From Pseudonocardiales bacterium (GTDB lineage: Bacteria > Actinomycetota > Actinomycetes > Mycobacteriales > Jatrophihabitantaceae): a DNA stretch of 16,440 nucleotides. A program made the position numbers and the translations under genes. The notes below the pieces were generated by a model that was not told where the DNA came from, made no database searches, and saw only the letters and a program-made list of their open reading frames with translations. The DNA is taken from positions 1 through 16,440 of the forward strand of contig JAODNL010000315.1 of NCBI GenBank assembly GCA_025465405.1, written 5' to 3'. Position 1 is the first letter of the stretch; every line of letters begins with the position of its first letter. Shown here piece after piece: positions 6,490 through 13,145 of this stretch.

Positions 6490-7515
6490 ATGGAATTGAC
6501 CAGGCAGGTCAGGCCAGACACGACAACTGCAGTCGTTGCCGAGGCACCGGCCGGGCACGGCCTCGCCGAGCAACCGGCGCGTGCTGTCCCCTTGCCCGGT
6601 CTCGCCGTGCCGATCCGCCGGACGTCGAGCACCGCAACACTCATCCAGCGCCTCACCGACGCCGAGGGCAAGGCGGTCGACACGGCGCGGATCGAAAACT
6701 CGACCTCGGAGGCGGACCTGAACGCCTGGCGGAAGCTCGCCGACTGGGACGAGGACGATTTGGTCGCCGCCATCGACCTGCGCCTGCAGACACTTGGGAA
6801 CGAGGCGAAGGACACCGCCCGAAAGAAGGCGGAGGACGACAAGGCCGGCGCCACGAAGGCCGCGAGCGAACGGGCCGAGGCCGAGCGCCTACGGGTGAAG
6901 GCGGAGCTGGAGGCAGTGCTCGGGGGTACGACGCTGGACAACTTCGATCTGGCCGTTGACACTGCGGTCCGCGATCGGACGGCGAACAACGCGAAGAAGA
7001 CCGTGGAGATGTCCGCGTACTTCTTCAAGGCCGTCGCCGCGCTTGCCCCGGCACAGACGGCACGGGAGGTGCTGGACGACATGACCGACGACGTCGCGCT
7101 CGAGACGTTCATCCTCGGGAATGGGCGTGACGACGTGAGCGCCACGACCGTGCTGAACGCGTTAGACGTCGCGATCGTCTGGCAGCGGTTGCAGCAGGCA
7201 AGCACGGTGCTCGAGTCGCTCGAGGACATCTGTGCCCAGATCCGGGCCGGGCGGATCGTGCCGGTGCGAAAGGTGTACCGCGAGGCGAAGATCACCTCGA
7301 ACAGCGGGTTCATCTACAACTTCACGACGTTGAACGGTCGGCGCGCGCTCGCCGGCGCGGAGTGGCACCTGCATGGTGGCGTCAACACCGCGGGCAACAA
7401 ACCCGGGTTCAAGGACCGCGCGGCGAAGTTCGACTCCGACCGGGTCGAGACCAACGCTGCCGCGTTTGCCAAGCTCAAGGGCGCGATCGCGAGCCGCGGC
7501 CTCTGGCAGGACTGA
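6490..7515 (+). CDS. Hypothetical protein with helical middle and E-W-H-x-H C-terminal motif
   Basis: I do not recognise this 341-residue protein. Residues 1-48 are rich in Pro, Ala and Thr and probably disordered. A charged, Ala/Glu/Lys-rich stretch at about 100-143 looks like a long helix or coiled coil. The part from 147 to 255 is mostly amphipathic helix. The C-terminal 85 residues look like a separate mixed fold (S-G-F-I-Y-N-F-T-T) with an E-W-H-L-H-G-G motif at 291-297, whose two histidines and glutamate could bind metal or act in catalysis. There is no signal peptide or membrane span. The ATG at 6490 has GGAG 6 bases upstream; a TTG at 6433 would be an alternative. It interrupts the asnB-adoK order known in mycobacteria and is unusually lysine-rich beside the nearly lysine-free genes at 3121-4472, so it may be acquired. 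An effector or toxin-like role is only a guess. Confidence 0.75.
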   Translation: MELTRQVRPDTTTAVVAEAPAGHGLAEQPARAVPLPGLAVPIRRTSSTATLIQRLTDAEGKAVDTARIENSTSEADLNAWRKLADWDEDDLVAAIDLRLQTLGNEAKDTARKKAEDDKAGATKAASERAEAERLRVKAELEAVLGGTTLDNFDLAVDTAVRDRTANNAKKTVEMSAYFFKAVAALAPAQTAREVLDDMTDDVALETFILGNGRDDVSATTVLNALDVAIVWQRLQQASTVLESLEDICAQIRAGRIVPVRKVYREAKITSNSGFIYNFTTLNGRRALAGAEWHLHGGVNTAGNKPGFKDRAAKFDSDRVETNAAAFAKLKGAIASRGLWQD

Positions 7516-7532
7516 GCCGACCCACGCCCGGA

Positions 7533-8504
7533 TCAGGCGAGGTGTGGCAGGACCTCGGCTGCGCAGTCGTCGCCGTAGGACTCGGCGAGCCGCTCGGCGA
7601 AGTCCGGCTTCTTCACGACGTACTCCTGGGTGCCGACGGTTTCCAGCACCAGGGTGGCCAGCAGGCTTCCGACCTCGGCCGCCCGCTGCCAGGACAAGCC
7701 CCATTCCCGCGCGGTGAGGAACCCGGCACGGAATCCGTCACCGACACCGGTTGGGTCGGCCTTCGCGTATTCGCGGGCGACAGGTACATGCACGGACTCG
7801 ACGTCACGACCGACGATCTCCACGCCCGACGAACCGAGCGTCGTCACGCGCACGCCGACGCGGTGCATGACCTCGGCCTCGGTCAGGCCGGTCTTCGACT
7901 CCAGCAAGCTCTTCTCGTAGTCGTTCGTGAACAGCAGGTCGGCTCCGTCGATCAGCTGAACCAAGTCGTCGCCGGTCATCCGGGCGATCTGCTGCGACGG
8001 GTCCGCGGCGAAGCGGAATCCACGCTCGCGGCACTCGACACTGTGCCGCACCATGGCGGCCGGGTCGTCGGCGCTGATCACCACGAGATCCGCGCCGGTG
8101 TGCCGCCACGCCGGCTCGAGCTCGATGTTGCGGGCCTCGCTCATCGCGCCGGCGTAGAACGAGGCGATCTGGCACATCTCCTCGTCGGTGGTGCAGACGA
8201 AGCGCGCGGTGTGGTGGATCGGCGAGGTGTGCACGAAGTCGCAGTTGACGCCGTTGCGCTCGAGCCAGGCCCGGTACTCCTCGAAGTCGGCCCCGACCGC
8301 CCCCATGAGGACCGGCGACGCGCCGAGCTGGCCCATTCCGAAGGCGATGTTCGCCGCGACCCCGCCGCGGCGCACCACCAGGTCGTCGACCAGGAACGAC
8401 AGCGACACCTTGTGCAGATGCTCGGCCAGCAGCTGTTCGGAGAACTTGCCGGGGAAGTGCATCAGGTGGTCGGTGGCGATGGAACCGGCTACGAGTACGG
8501 GCAC
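7533..8504 (-). CDS. adoK: Adenosine kinase, PfkB/ribokinase family (Rv2202c type)
   Basis: The 323-residue sugar/nucleoside kinase is closely similar, as I recall it, to M. tuberculosis Rv2202c, including the N-terminal G-S-I-A-T-D-H-L-M and F-L-V-D-D-L-V-x-x-R-G-G-V-A segments. That protein is adenosine kinase, phosphorylating adenosine to AMP with ATP for purine salvage; earlier annotations called it carbohydrate kinase cbhK. The family signature D-P-T-G-V-G-D-G-F lies near 250-258, with Asp256 as catalytic base, and F-A-A-D-P-S-Q-Q and T-N-D-Y-E are also present. The GTG at 8504 has no Shine-Dalgarno sequence but sits 6 bases after TAGCCT, fitting a leaderless transcript. The stop is 17 bases from the convergent hypothetical gene. 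Synteny with Rv2202c supports adenosine kinase over a sugar kinase. Confidence 0.9.
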   Translation of the reverse strand: MPVLVAGSIATDHLMHFPGKFSEQLLAEHLHKVSLSFLVDDLVVRRGGVAANIAFGMGQLGASPVLMGAVGADFEEYRAWLERNGVNCDFVHTSPIHHTARFVCTTDEEMCQIASFYAGAMSEARNIELEPAWRHTGADLVVISADDPAAMVRHSVECRERGFRFAADPSQQIARMTGDDLVQLIDGADLLFTNDYEKSLLESKTGLTEAEVMHRVGVRVTTLGSSGVEIVGRDVESVHVPVAREYAKADPTGVGDGFRAGFLTAREWGLSWQRAAEVGSLLATLVLETVGTQEYVVKKPDFAERLAESYGDDCAAEVLPHLA

Positions 8505-8510
8505 GGCGTG

Positions 8511-8516
8511 AGGCTA
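8511..8516 (-). promoter_or_regulatory. -10 box TAGCCT for adoK
   Basis: On the minus strand TAGCCT (TAnnnT) ends 6 bases before GTG 8504. Together with the lack of a ribosome-binding site, this indicates a leaderless adoK transcript separate from erpA upstream. Confidence 0.5.
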
Positions 8517-8547
8517 CCCAATCCGGACGCCGGTGGCCCGCCGAGAC

Positions 8548-8574
8548 CGGCCCGACCGCCCACCGAACGGGCCG
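8548..8574 (-). terminator. Hairpin after erpA, possible terminator
   Basis: CGGCCCG and CGGGCCG form a perfect 7-bp stem with a 13-base loop, beginning 16 bases after the erpA stop on the minus strand. No T-tract follows. It separates erpA from the adoK promoter. Confidence 0.35.
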
Positions 8575-8590
8575 CTATACGACGGTTTGA

Positions 8591-8980
8591 TCAGCCGCAG
8601 AAGCTGTTGCCGCAGGCGCAGCCGCCCGAGGCGTTCGGGTTGTCGATGGTGAAGCCCTGCTGCTCGATCGTGTCGGTGAAGTCGATCGTGGCGCCGCCCA
8701 GGTAGGGAGCGCTCATGCGGTCGACGACGATCGGCACGCCGGAGAGATCCAGCTCGAGGTCACCGTCGAGGCTGCGCTCGTCGAAGAACAGCTGGTACTG
8801 CAGACCCGAGCAGCCACCCGGCTGGACGGCGACCCGCAGGCGCAGGTCGTCACGGCCTTCCTGATCGAGCAGCGCGCGGACCTTGCCGGCGGCACCGTCG
8901 GTGAGCGCAACCGTGCTGTCAGGAGCTTCGGCCGGTGCGGTCGTCAGCTCGATCGACGTGGTGTCGGTGGTGGCGGTCAT
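8591..8980 (-). CDS. erpA: A-type iron-sulfur cluster carrier/insertion protein (ErpA/HesB family)
   Basis: The 129-residue product is a HesB/IscA/ErpA protein, which carries an Fe-S cluster and delivers it to apo-enzymes in the cytoplasm. The three family cysteines are present: Cys57 in Q-P-G-G-C-S-G-L, and Cys121 and Cys123 in C-A-C-G-N-S-F. A further cysteine is the next-to-last residue (128). The first 20 residues are a variable Thr-rich extension. ATG 8980 was chosen because AGGGAG lies 4 bases upstream; an in-frame upstream start at 9025 would only add leader. It corresponds to Rv2204c, next to adoK in mycobacteria. Fe-S clients in the same window include NadA and the Rieske fusion protein, but no direct link is shown. 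Confidence 0.94.
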   Translation of the reverse strand: MTATTDTTSIELTTAPAEAPDSTVALTDGAAGKVRALLDQEGRDDLRLRVAVQPGGCSGLQYQLFFDERSLDGDLELDLSGVPIVVDRMSAPYLGGATIDFTDTIEQQGFTIDNPNASGGCACGNSFCG

Positions 8981-9025
8981 GTGGCTCCCTGTGTGATCTC
9001 GCACGGATCCGTACCCCAGCGCCAA

Positions 9026-9040
9026 CCGGGCAATGCCCGG
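9026..9040 (-). repeat. 15-base palindrome between the Rieske fusion gene and erpA
   Basis: CCGGGCA and TGCCCGG flank a single central base. The palindrome lies 34 bases after the Rieske stop and about 45 bases before the erpA start, downstream of a possible erpA -10 box. It could be a terminator for the Rieske gene, a leader hairpin of erpA, or an operator. Confidence 0.4.
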
Positions 9041-9051
9041 CGGCTATTCCC

Positions 9052-9057
9052 ATCCTA
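9052..9057 (-). promoter_or_regulatory. Possible -10 box TAGGAT for erpA
   Basis: TAGGAT is a near-ideal actinobacterial -10 on the minus strand, just after the Rieske fusion stop. It would give erpA a leader of about 65 bases containing the palindrome at 9026-9040 and a good ribosome-binding site. No clear -35 was seen. Confidence 0.45.
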
Positions 9058-9074
9058 CCCAGTGCGGCGACAGA

Positions 9075-9992
9075 TCAGCTCGTCCGCACGCTCGTGCCGT
9101 CGACGACCACCGGTATCGGGGCGAGCCCGCGGCTCGCCGGCCCGTTGAGCAGGTGCCCCTGCGAGTCGAACGCGGAGCCGTGGCAGGGGCACGCGAACCC
9201 CGCGCCGGGCGAGACGAAATTCACGGTGCACCCCTGATGCGGGCAGATCGCGTCATAGGCCGTGAACTGCCCCGACTGCAGCTGCAGCACCCATACCGGG
9301 CTTGCCGTCGCCGGATCGGTCACCTTCCGGGCCCCGCCGACGGGAACGTCGGCCACCGCGCTCAGGGTTGCCGGAGCCGTCGGGGCGGCCGACCGAGCGG
9401 TCGGGCCGCGCGGTGTCCTGCGGAACAAGGCGGCGCCGCCGAGCAGTACCGCACCCACCACGGTCAGCCCGCCCGCGAGCAGCGTGCGCCGGGTGCGGTC
9501 CTCGCCGACACCCGGATGCGCGTCGCGAGCCCGATCGAGCCAGGCGTCCGCAGACAGCACGCCTCCGGAACCCGCGATCAGTACCGGCGTGAACGCGAAC
9601 AGGTAGACCAGGTCAGCGCTGGTGAACCACGGCTGCGCACCCCAGCTCACCGTGAGCCAGAGGGACAGCGCCAGCAGTATGCCGCCGAGCGCCGCCACCC
9701 GCGTGAACAGACCGACGAGCAGTCCTAGACCGACGGCGAGCTCGGCGACGGCCAGCAGCACGCCGAAGCCGAAACTGTGGGCGGCAACCGGACCGAGCAG
9801 GCCGCCGACCGGGCTCGTCCCCCGCACCGCCTCGACTGACGCGTGCATCGACAACGGCGACGTTGCGTCGAGAAAGCGCCGGTCGGCGAGCTTGTAGATC
9901 CCGCCGTACAGGTAGACGACGGCGAGGAAGCCACGCAGCGGCACGAGGATCCAGCCGGCCTCTGCGGTGCGATGCCGCCACCCGTCAAGCAC
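9075..9992 (-). CDS. DoxX-family membrane domain fused to a Rieske [2Fe-2S] domain
   Basis: The 305-residue protein joins two units. Residues 1-145 form a four-helix DoxX/DoxD-like membrane domain (L-R-G-F-L-A-V-V-Y-L-Y-G-G-I-Y-K-L near the start, then helices at about 70-95, 100-118 and 125-140). A charged linker then leads to a twin-arginine-like segment, D-R-T-R-R-T-L-L-A-G-G-L (165-176), and one more helix. The C-terminal domain is a Rieske fold with C-P-H-Q-G-C (Cys250, His252, Cys255) and C-P-C-H-G-S (Cys268, Cys270, His271): the four cluster ligands plus the disulfide pair of high-potential Rieske proteins. It probably passes electrons at the outer membrane face; the partner is unknown. 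DoxD is known as a thiosulfate:quinone oxidoreductase subunit, but many DoxX proteins are uncharacterised. It is not QcrA, which has a different N-terminus. GTG 9992 follows GGAGAGG by 7 bases. It is divergent from nadA. Confidence 0.88.
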   Translation of the reverse strand: MLDGWRHRTAEAGWILVPLRGFLAVVYLYGGIYKLADRRFLDATSPLSMHASVEAVRGTSPVGGLLGPVAAHSFGFGVLLAVAELAVGLGLLVGLFTRVAALGGILLALSLWLTVSWGAQPWFTSADLVYLFAFTPVLIAGSGGVLSADAWLDRARDAHPGVGEDRTRRTLLAGGLTVVGAVLLGGAALFRRTPRGPTARSAAPTAPATLSAVADVPVGGARKVTDPATASPVWVLQLQSGQFTAYDAICPHQGCTVNFVSPGAGFACPCHGSAFDSQGHLLNGPASRGLAPIPVVVDGTSVRTS

Positions 9993-10029
9993 TCGTCATC
10001 CTCTCCGCCCGTACCCCGGATCACATTCC

Positions 10030-10042
10030 AGCACGGGGTGCT
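10030..10042. promoter_or_regulatory. Perfect inverted repeat in the nadA/DoxX-Rieske divergent region
   Basis: AGCAC and GTGCT flank three G bases. The repeat sits where the -35 of the nadA promoter would be expected, in the 72-base gap shared by two divergent genes. It could be an operator, but I cannot assign it to a known regulator. Confidence 0.3.
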
Positions 10043-10052
10043 GTGCGCCGAT

Positions 10053-10058
10053 TACGCT
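10053..10058 (+). promoter_or_regulatory. -10 box TACGCT for nadA
   Basis: TACGCT (TAnnnT) ends 6 bases before GTG 10065 and no ribosome-binding site is visible, so nadA is probably leaderless. This supports GTG 10065 as the start. Confidence 0.5.
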
Positions 10059-10064
10059 CGTGAC

Positions 10065-11261
10065 GTGACCTTTACCGAACCGGCGGCGACGCCGCTGGCG
10101 CTACTACTTCTCGGCCAGGGCAGCGACGCCGGTTCCGAGCGTGGCGTGGACTGTCCGGGCGAGCTCCCGCCGGCGTCCGACCCGACGCTCGTGGCCCGCG
10201 CGGCCGCCGCGAAGCGGGAACTCGGCGACCGGGTGTTCGTGCTCGGCCATCACTACCAGCGCGACGAAGTCATCCAGTTCGCCGACGTCACCGGCGACTC
10301 GTTCAAGCTGGCTCGCGAGGCAGCGGCCCGTCCCGACGCGGAGTACATCGTCTTCTGCGGTGTGCACTTCATGGCCGAATCGGCCGACATCCTCACCACC
10401 GCGAACCAGCAGGTCGTGCTGCCCGACCTCGCCGCCGGCTGCTCGATGGCCGACATGGCCAACTACCAGCAGGTCGTCGAAGCCTGGGACGCGCTGTCCG
10501 ACGCAGGAGTGGCGGATGTAACCGTGCCGGTGACGTACATGAACTCCTCCGCCGCGATCAAAGGCTTCACCGGCGAGCACGGTGGCACGGTCTGCACGTC
10601 GTCGAACGCCGAGCGCGCGCTGCACTGGGCGTTCGACCACGGCGAGAAGGTGCTGTTCCTGCCGGACGAGCACCTGGGCCGCAACACGGCGGTGCTGCAA
10701 ATGGGAATTCCGCTCGACGAGTGCGTGGTCTTCGATCCGCACAAGCCCGGCGGTGGGCTCACCGGCCAGCAGCTGCGTGACGCCCGGATGATCTTGTGGC
10801 GGGGGCACTGCTCGGTGCATGGCCGGTTCACCGCGGAGAACGTCGCCGACGTCCGCGCCCGAATCCCCGGCGTGAACATCTTGGTGCATCCGGAGTGCCG
10901 TCACGAGGTGGTGCTGGCCGCGGATCTGGTGGGCTCGACGGAGTTCATCATCAAGACCCTCGACGCGGCCGAGCCCGGTTCGTCATGGGCGGTCGGCACC
11001 GAGCTGAACCTGGTGCGCCGGCTGGCGAACGCCCATCCCGACAAGCAGATCGTGTTCCTCGAGAAGACGGTGTGCTACTGCTCGACGATGAACCGCATCG
11101 ACCTGCCGCACTTGGTGCACTCCCTCGAATCGCTGGCTCGAACGGTGTCCGGTGAGCGCGCGGTCAACCGCATCATGGTCGACGAGACCGTCGCCGCGAA
11201 CGCCCGTCTGGCGCTGAACCGCATGCTCGCGCTGCCCCAGGCGCCCGCTTTTGCCGGCTGA
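10065..11261 (+). CDS. nadA: Quinolinate synthase NadA
   Basis: The 398-residue enzyme condenses iminoaspartate with dihydroxyacetone phosphate to quinolinate in de novo NAD synthesis, using an oxygen-sensitive [4Fe-4S] cluster. Signature stretches are V-L-G-H-H-Y-Q-R-D-E-V, F-C-G-V-H-F-M-A-E (Cys98), A-G-C-S-M-A-D-M, W-R-G-H-C-S-V-H, H-P-E-C (Cys278) and K-T-V-C-Y-C-S-T-M (Cys337 and Cys339). The cluster ligands are Cys98, Cys278 and one of the last two. The frame runs open back to 9843, but that part overlaps the divergent Rieske gene and has no NadA character; GTG 10065 fits the TACGCT box. Length fits the longer actinobacterial/cyanobacterial NadA type. nadB and nadC are not nearby, so nadA stands alone here, close to the erpA gene for an Fe-S carrier. 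Confidence 0.95.
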   Translation: MTFTEPAATPLALLLLGQGSDAGSERGVDCPGELPPASDPTLVARAAAAKRELGDRVFVLGHHYQRDEVIQFADVTGDSFKLAREAAARPDAEYIVFCGVHFMAESADILTTANQQVVLPDLAAGCSMADMANYQQVVEAWDALSDAGVADVTVPVTYMNSSAAIKGFTGEHGGTVCTSSNAERALHWAFDHGEKVLFLPDEHLGRNTAVLQMGIPLDECVVFDPHKPGGGLTGQQLRDARMILWRGHCSVHGRFTAENVADVRARIPGVNILVHPECRHEVVLAADLVGSTEFIIKTLDAAEPGSSWAVGTELNLVRRLANAHPDKQIVFLEKTVCYCSTMNRIDLPHLVHSLESLARTVSGERAVNRIMVDETVAANARLALNRMLALPQAPAFAG

Positions 11262-11266
11262 CCGCT

Positions 11267-11272
11267 TACCCT
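11267..11272 (+). promoter_or_regulatory. -10 box TACCCT for the DUF3043 gene
   Basis: TACCCT (TAnnnT) ends 6 bases before GTG 11279 and 3 bases before GTG 11276. The usual 6-7 base gap in this window favours 11279 and a leaderless transcript. Confidence 0.45.
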
Positions 11273-11278
11273 CGTGTG

Positions 11279-11896
11279 GTGAAGCTGCTTCCCCGCCGTG
11301 ACCCCGAGCCGTCCGCCGATGTCGTGGACGAGCCCACGTCCTCCGCCGAGTCCACGTCCGTCGACGGCAAGGGCCGCCCCACGCCCAAGCGCCGCGACTC
11401 GGTGGTCCAGCGCGGTCCGGTGAGCGCACCGAAGACCCGCAAGGAGGCGTACGCGCGGCAGAAGAAGCAGTCGAAGTCCGTACGCACGGCCCGCAAGACG
11501 CCGGCGACGCAGATGACCGCGCAGCAGCGGCGGGTGGCGTTGCGGGCCGGCGACCCGTCGGTCCTGCCCAAGCGCGACCAGGGGCCCACCCGCAAGCTGG
11601 CCCGTGACTACGTCGACTCGCACCGGATGTTTAGCAACTTCCTGCTGCTGCTGTTCCCGCTGATGATCGTCAGCTATCTGCTCCCGTACATCCAGTTCGC
11701 CGTGATCGCGGTGTTCCTGCTCCTGATCGTCGAATGGAACCTGGCCGGCCGCAAGATTCACAAGATGGCAATCGAACGATTCGGCAAGACCGAGGGCGGC
11801 GCGATGACGATCGGCTTCTACGCCGGCAGCCGGGCCTACCTGCCACGGCGATGGCGGCTACCTGCCCCCCAGGTCTCTTTGGGCGACAAGATCTAG
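11279..11896 (+). CDS. DUF3043 family membrane protein (Rv2206 type)
   Basis: The product is about 205 residues long. The first half is hydrophilic and rich in Lys, Arg and Ser (K-T-R-K-E-A-Y-A-R-Q-K-K region), probably flexible and cytoplasmic. A conserved helix follows (R-K-L-A-R-D-Y-V-D-S-H-R), then two close hydrophobic segments at about 120-136 and 139-154, and a short basic tail. This layout is that of DUF3043 proteins, which are conserved in actinobacteria and have no established function. It matches Rv2206 in the syntenic mycobacterial block. It starts at one of three overlapping GTG codons (11274-11281); 11279 best fits the -10 spacing. Its TAG stop shares the palindrome CTAG at 11893-11896 with the stop of the opposing LuxR remnant, so the 3' ends overlap. 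Confidence 0.88.
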   Translation: MKLLPRRDPEPSADVVDEPTSSAESTSVDGKGRPTPKRRDSVVQRGPVSAPKTRKEAYARQKKQSKSVRTARKTPATQMTAQQRRVALRAGDPSVLPKRDQGPTRKLARDYVDSHRMFSNFLLLLFPLMIVSYLLPYIQFAVIAVFLLLIVEWNLAGRKIHKMAIERFGKTEGGAMTIGFYAGSRAYLPRRWRLPAPQVSLGDKI

Positions 11897-12144
11897 CTGT
11901 TCAGGTAGGCCAGGACGGCCAGCACGCGGCGGTTGTCGTCCTCCGACGGCGGCAACGAGAGCCTGGTGAAGATGCTGTTCGTGTGCTTGCTGACGGCCTT
12001 CTCAGTGATCACCATCCGCGCCGCGATGGCTGCGTTGGACCGCCCCTCGGCCATCAGCGAGACCACCTCCCGCTCACGTGGGGTCAGCGTGGCCAGCGGT
12101 TCGTCGGTGGCGCGCCGAGTGAGTAGTTGAGACACGACCTCAGG
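11893..12144 (-). pseudogene. LuxR/NarL-family response regulator, C-terminal stub
   Basis: Only the last ~84 residues remain: P-E-V-V-S-Q-L-L, a short linker, then the complete LuxR helix-turn-helix (L-T-P-R-E-R-E-V-V-S-L-M-A-E-G-R-S-N-A-A-I-A, then V-I-T-E-K-A-V-S-K-H) and a tail. The receiver domain with its phosphoacceptor aspartate should lie to the right but is missing. The open frame continues to 12417, but that part is antisense to the MMPL remnant and has no receiver features. The homology stops where the MMPL homology begins, within a few bases of 12145. A GTG inside the remnant could still start a free DNA-binding domain, but no ribosome-binding site is evident. It is probably the relic of a two-component regulator once divergent from an MMPL transporter gene. 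Confidence 0.8.
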
Positions 12145-12815
12145 GCCGGCCAGGTTGCCGCGAGTCTGGACGCGTTGGCGCACCGGCTCGACGCCAATCC
12201 GCTCTTCGGCACCGGTGCGCAGAAGGTGCTCGCCTCCGCGGACGGAAGCGTGCACGTGCTCCGCGTCGACGCGCCGTACGACCCGGAGTCGGCACCAGCG
12301 AAGCAGGGTCTGCGGCAGCTGCGCACGCAGCTCGTCCCGGGGGCCGTGGCCGGCGTCGAGGGCGTGGACTGGGCGGTCGGCGGCGACACCGCCTCTAGCG
12401 TGGATACCGACCGGCATCTGACCGACCGCCTGCCGTGGTTGATCGGATTCGTCGTCCTCATGACGATGGTCATCATGGGCTGGGTGTTCCGGTCAGTCGT
12501 GATCGCGCTGACCACCGCCGTCATGAACCTGCTCTCGGCCGGCGCGGCGTTCGGCGTCCTCGTCCTGACGTTCCAGCACCACTGGGCGGAGAAGCTGTTG
12601 GGCTTCCACTCGACCGGTGCGGTCGTGAACTGGATCCCGCTGTTCACATTCGCCGTGCTGTTCGGGCTGTCGATGGACTACCACGTGTTCGTCCTCGGGC
12701 AGATCCGCGAGGCGGCCGCGAGCGGGCTATCGACGCGCTGGTCGTCCGGGTCATCGTGCTGCCGTCGTTGACGACGCTGCTCGGCCGGTGGAACTGGTGG
12801 CTGGGGCGGACCCCC
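12145..12815 (+). pseudogene. MMPL-family transporter, degraded C-terminal part
   Basis: MMPL (RND-superfamily) transporters have two repeats of a periplasmic domain plus a helix bundle, about 700 residues or more. Here only part of the second repeat remains. In one frame there is the end of a porter domain, G-V-D-W-A-V-G-G-D-T, then D-R-L-P-W-L-I-G-F-V-V-L with transmembrane helices and F-G-L-S-M-D-Y-H-V-F, the conserved helix motif, up to about 12720. The frame then switches: from 12726 another frame reads A-I-D-A-L-V-V-R-V-I-V-L-P-S-L and G-R-W-N-W-W, the typical C-terminal end. Roughly 50-70 residues between the two parts are missing, so there is an internal out-of-frame deletion as well as loss of the N-terminal two thirds. 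No start or ribosome-binding site was seen. From 12816 to 12901 I see nothing coding. Confidence 0.85.
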
Positions 12816-12901
12816 GCGCGCGAAGCCAACTGCCCCGCACACCTGGCGGTACCGCCCGCGATCTGGTCACCGTCGGCCAGTGAGCCGGCCGTGGCTCCGG
12901 G

Positions 12902-13102
12902 TCATTCCTCGGCGAGAGACATCGGTCCGTAGATCTCGGTCCCGTTGTCGAGCAGCGTCACCCGCACCACTCCCGCATCGGCCAGTTCCCGCCACTGCTC
13001 GCCCAACCAGCTCTCCGCATCGGACTGGTTGGGGTGTGACGGCGAGGCGGGGCTGGTCAACGCGGTGCCGTCGGCCGACTCCAGGCGCCAGGTCCAACTC
13101 AT
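12902..13102 (-). CDS. Small conserved actinobacterial protein, function unknown
   Basis: The 66-residue acidic product begins M-S-W-T-W-R-L-E and contains S-Q-x-D-A-E-S-W-L-G-E-Q-W-R-E-L and V-T-L-L, ending Y-G-P-M-S-L. I recall very similar 60-70 residue hypothetical proteins in many actinobacteria, with the same W-x-W start and E-x-W-L-G-E core; no function is known to me. There are no membrane or signal segments. ATG 13102 sits 7 bases after TAGGGT on the minus strand, again a leaderless arrangement. It is divergent from the CobT-like gene. Its conservation and own promoter distinguish it from the debris on its left side. Confidence 0.78.
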   Translation of the reverse strand: MSWTWRLESADGTALTSPASPSHPNQSDAESWLGEQWRELADAGVVRVTLLDNGTEIYGPMSLAEE

Positions 13103-13109
13103 GGCAGCG

Positions 13110-13115
13110 ACCCTA
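13110..13115 (-). promoter_or_regulatory. -10 box TAGGGT for the small conserved gene
   Basis: On the minus strand TAGGGT (TAnnnT) ends 7 bases before ATG 13102, and no ribosome-binding site is present. Confidence 0.5.
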
Positions 13116-13145
13116 GCGTCACCAGCGCTTTGCCAGCGCGATCGG

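Noticed and set aside
7362..8705. Plus-strand open frame of about 450 codons across adoK
   Set aside because: Antisense to a clear adenosine kinase with intact catalytic motif; composition is that of a shadow frame.
9075..9992. QcrA (bc1 Rieske subunit)
   Set aside because: The N-terminal 145 residues are DoxX-like and the gene is not in the qcrCAB cluster, which lies at the left edge.
9843..10064. N-terminal extension of NadA
   Set aside because: The frame is open but overlaps the divergent Rieske gene and has no NadA similarity; GTG 10065 sits properly behind a -10 box.
11893..12417. Intact 174-residue LuxR-family protein
   Set aside because: Only the C-terminal ~84 residues are LuxR-like; the rest is antisense to MMPL sequence and lacks a receiver domain, so it is called a stub.
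12816..12901. Further coding sequence after the MMPL remnant
   Set aside because: The frame stays open to 12932 but has no MMPL or other similarity that I can see and runs into the opposing small gene.
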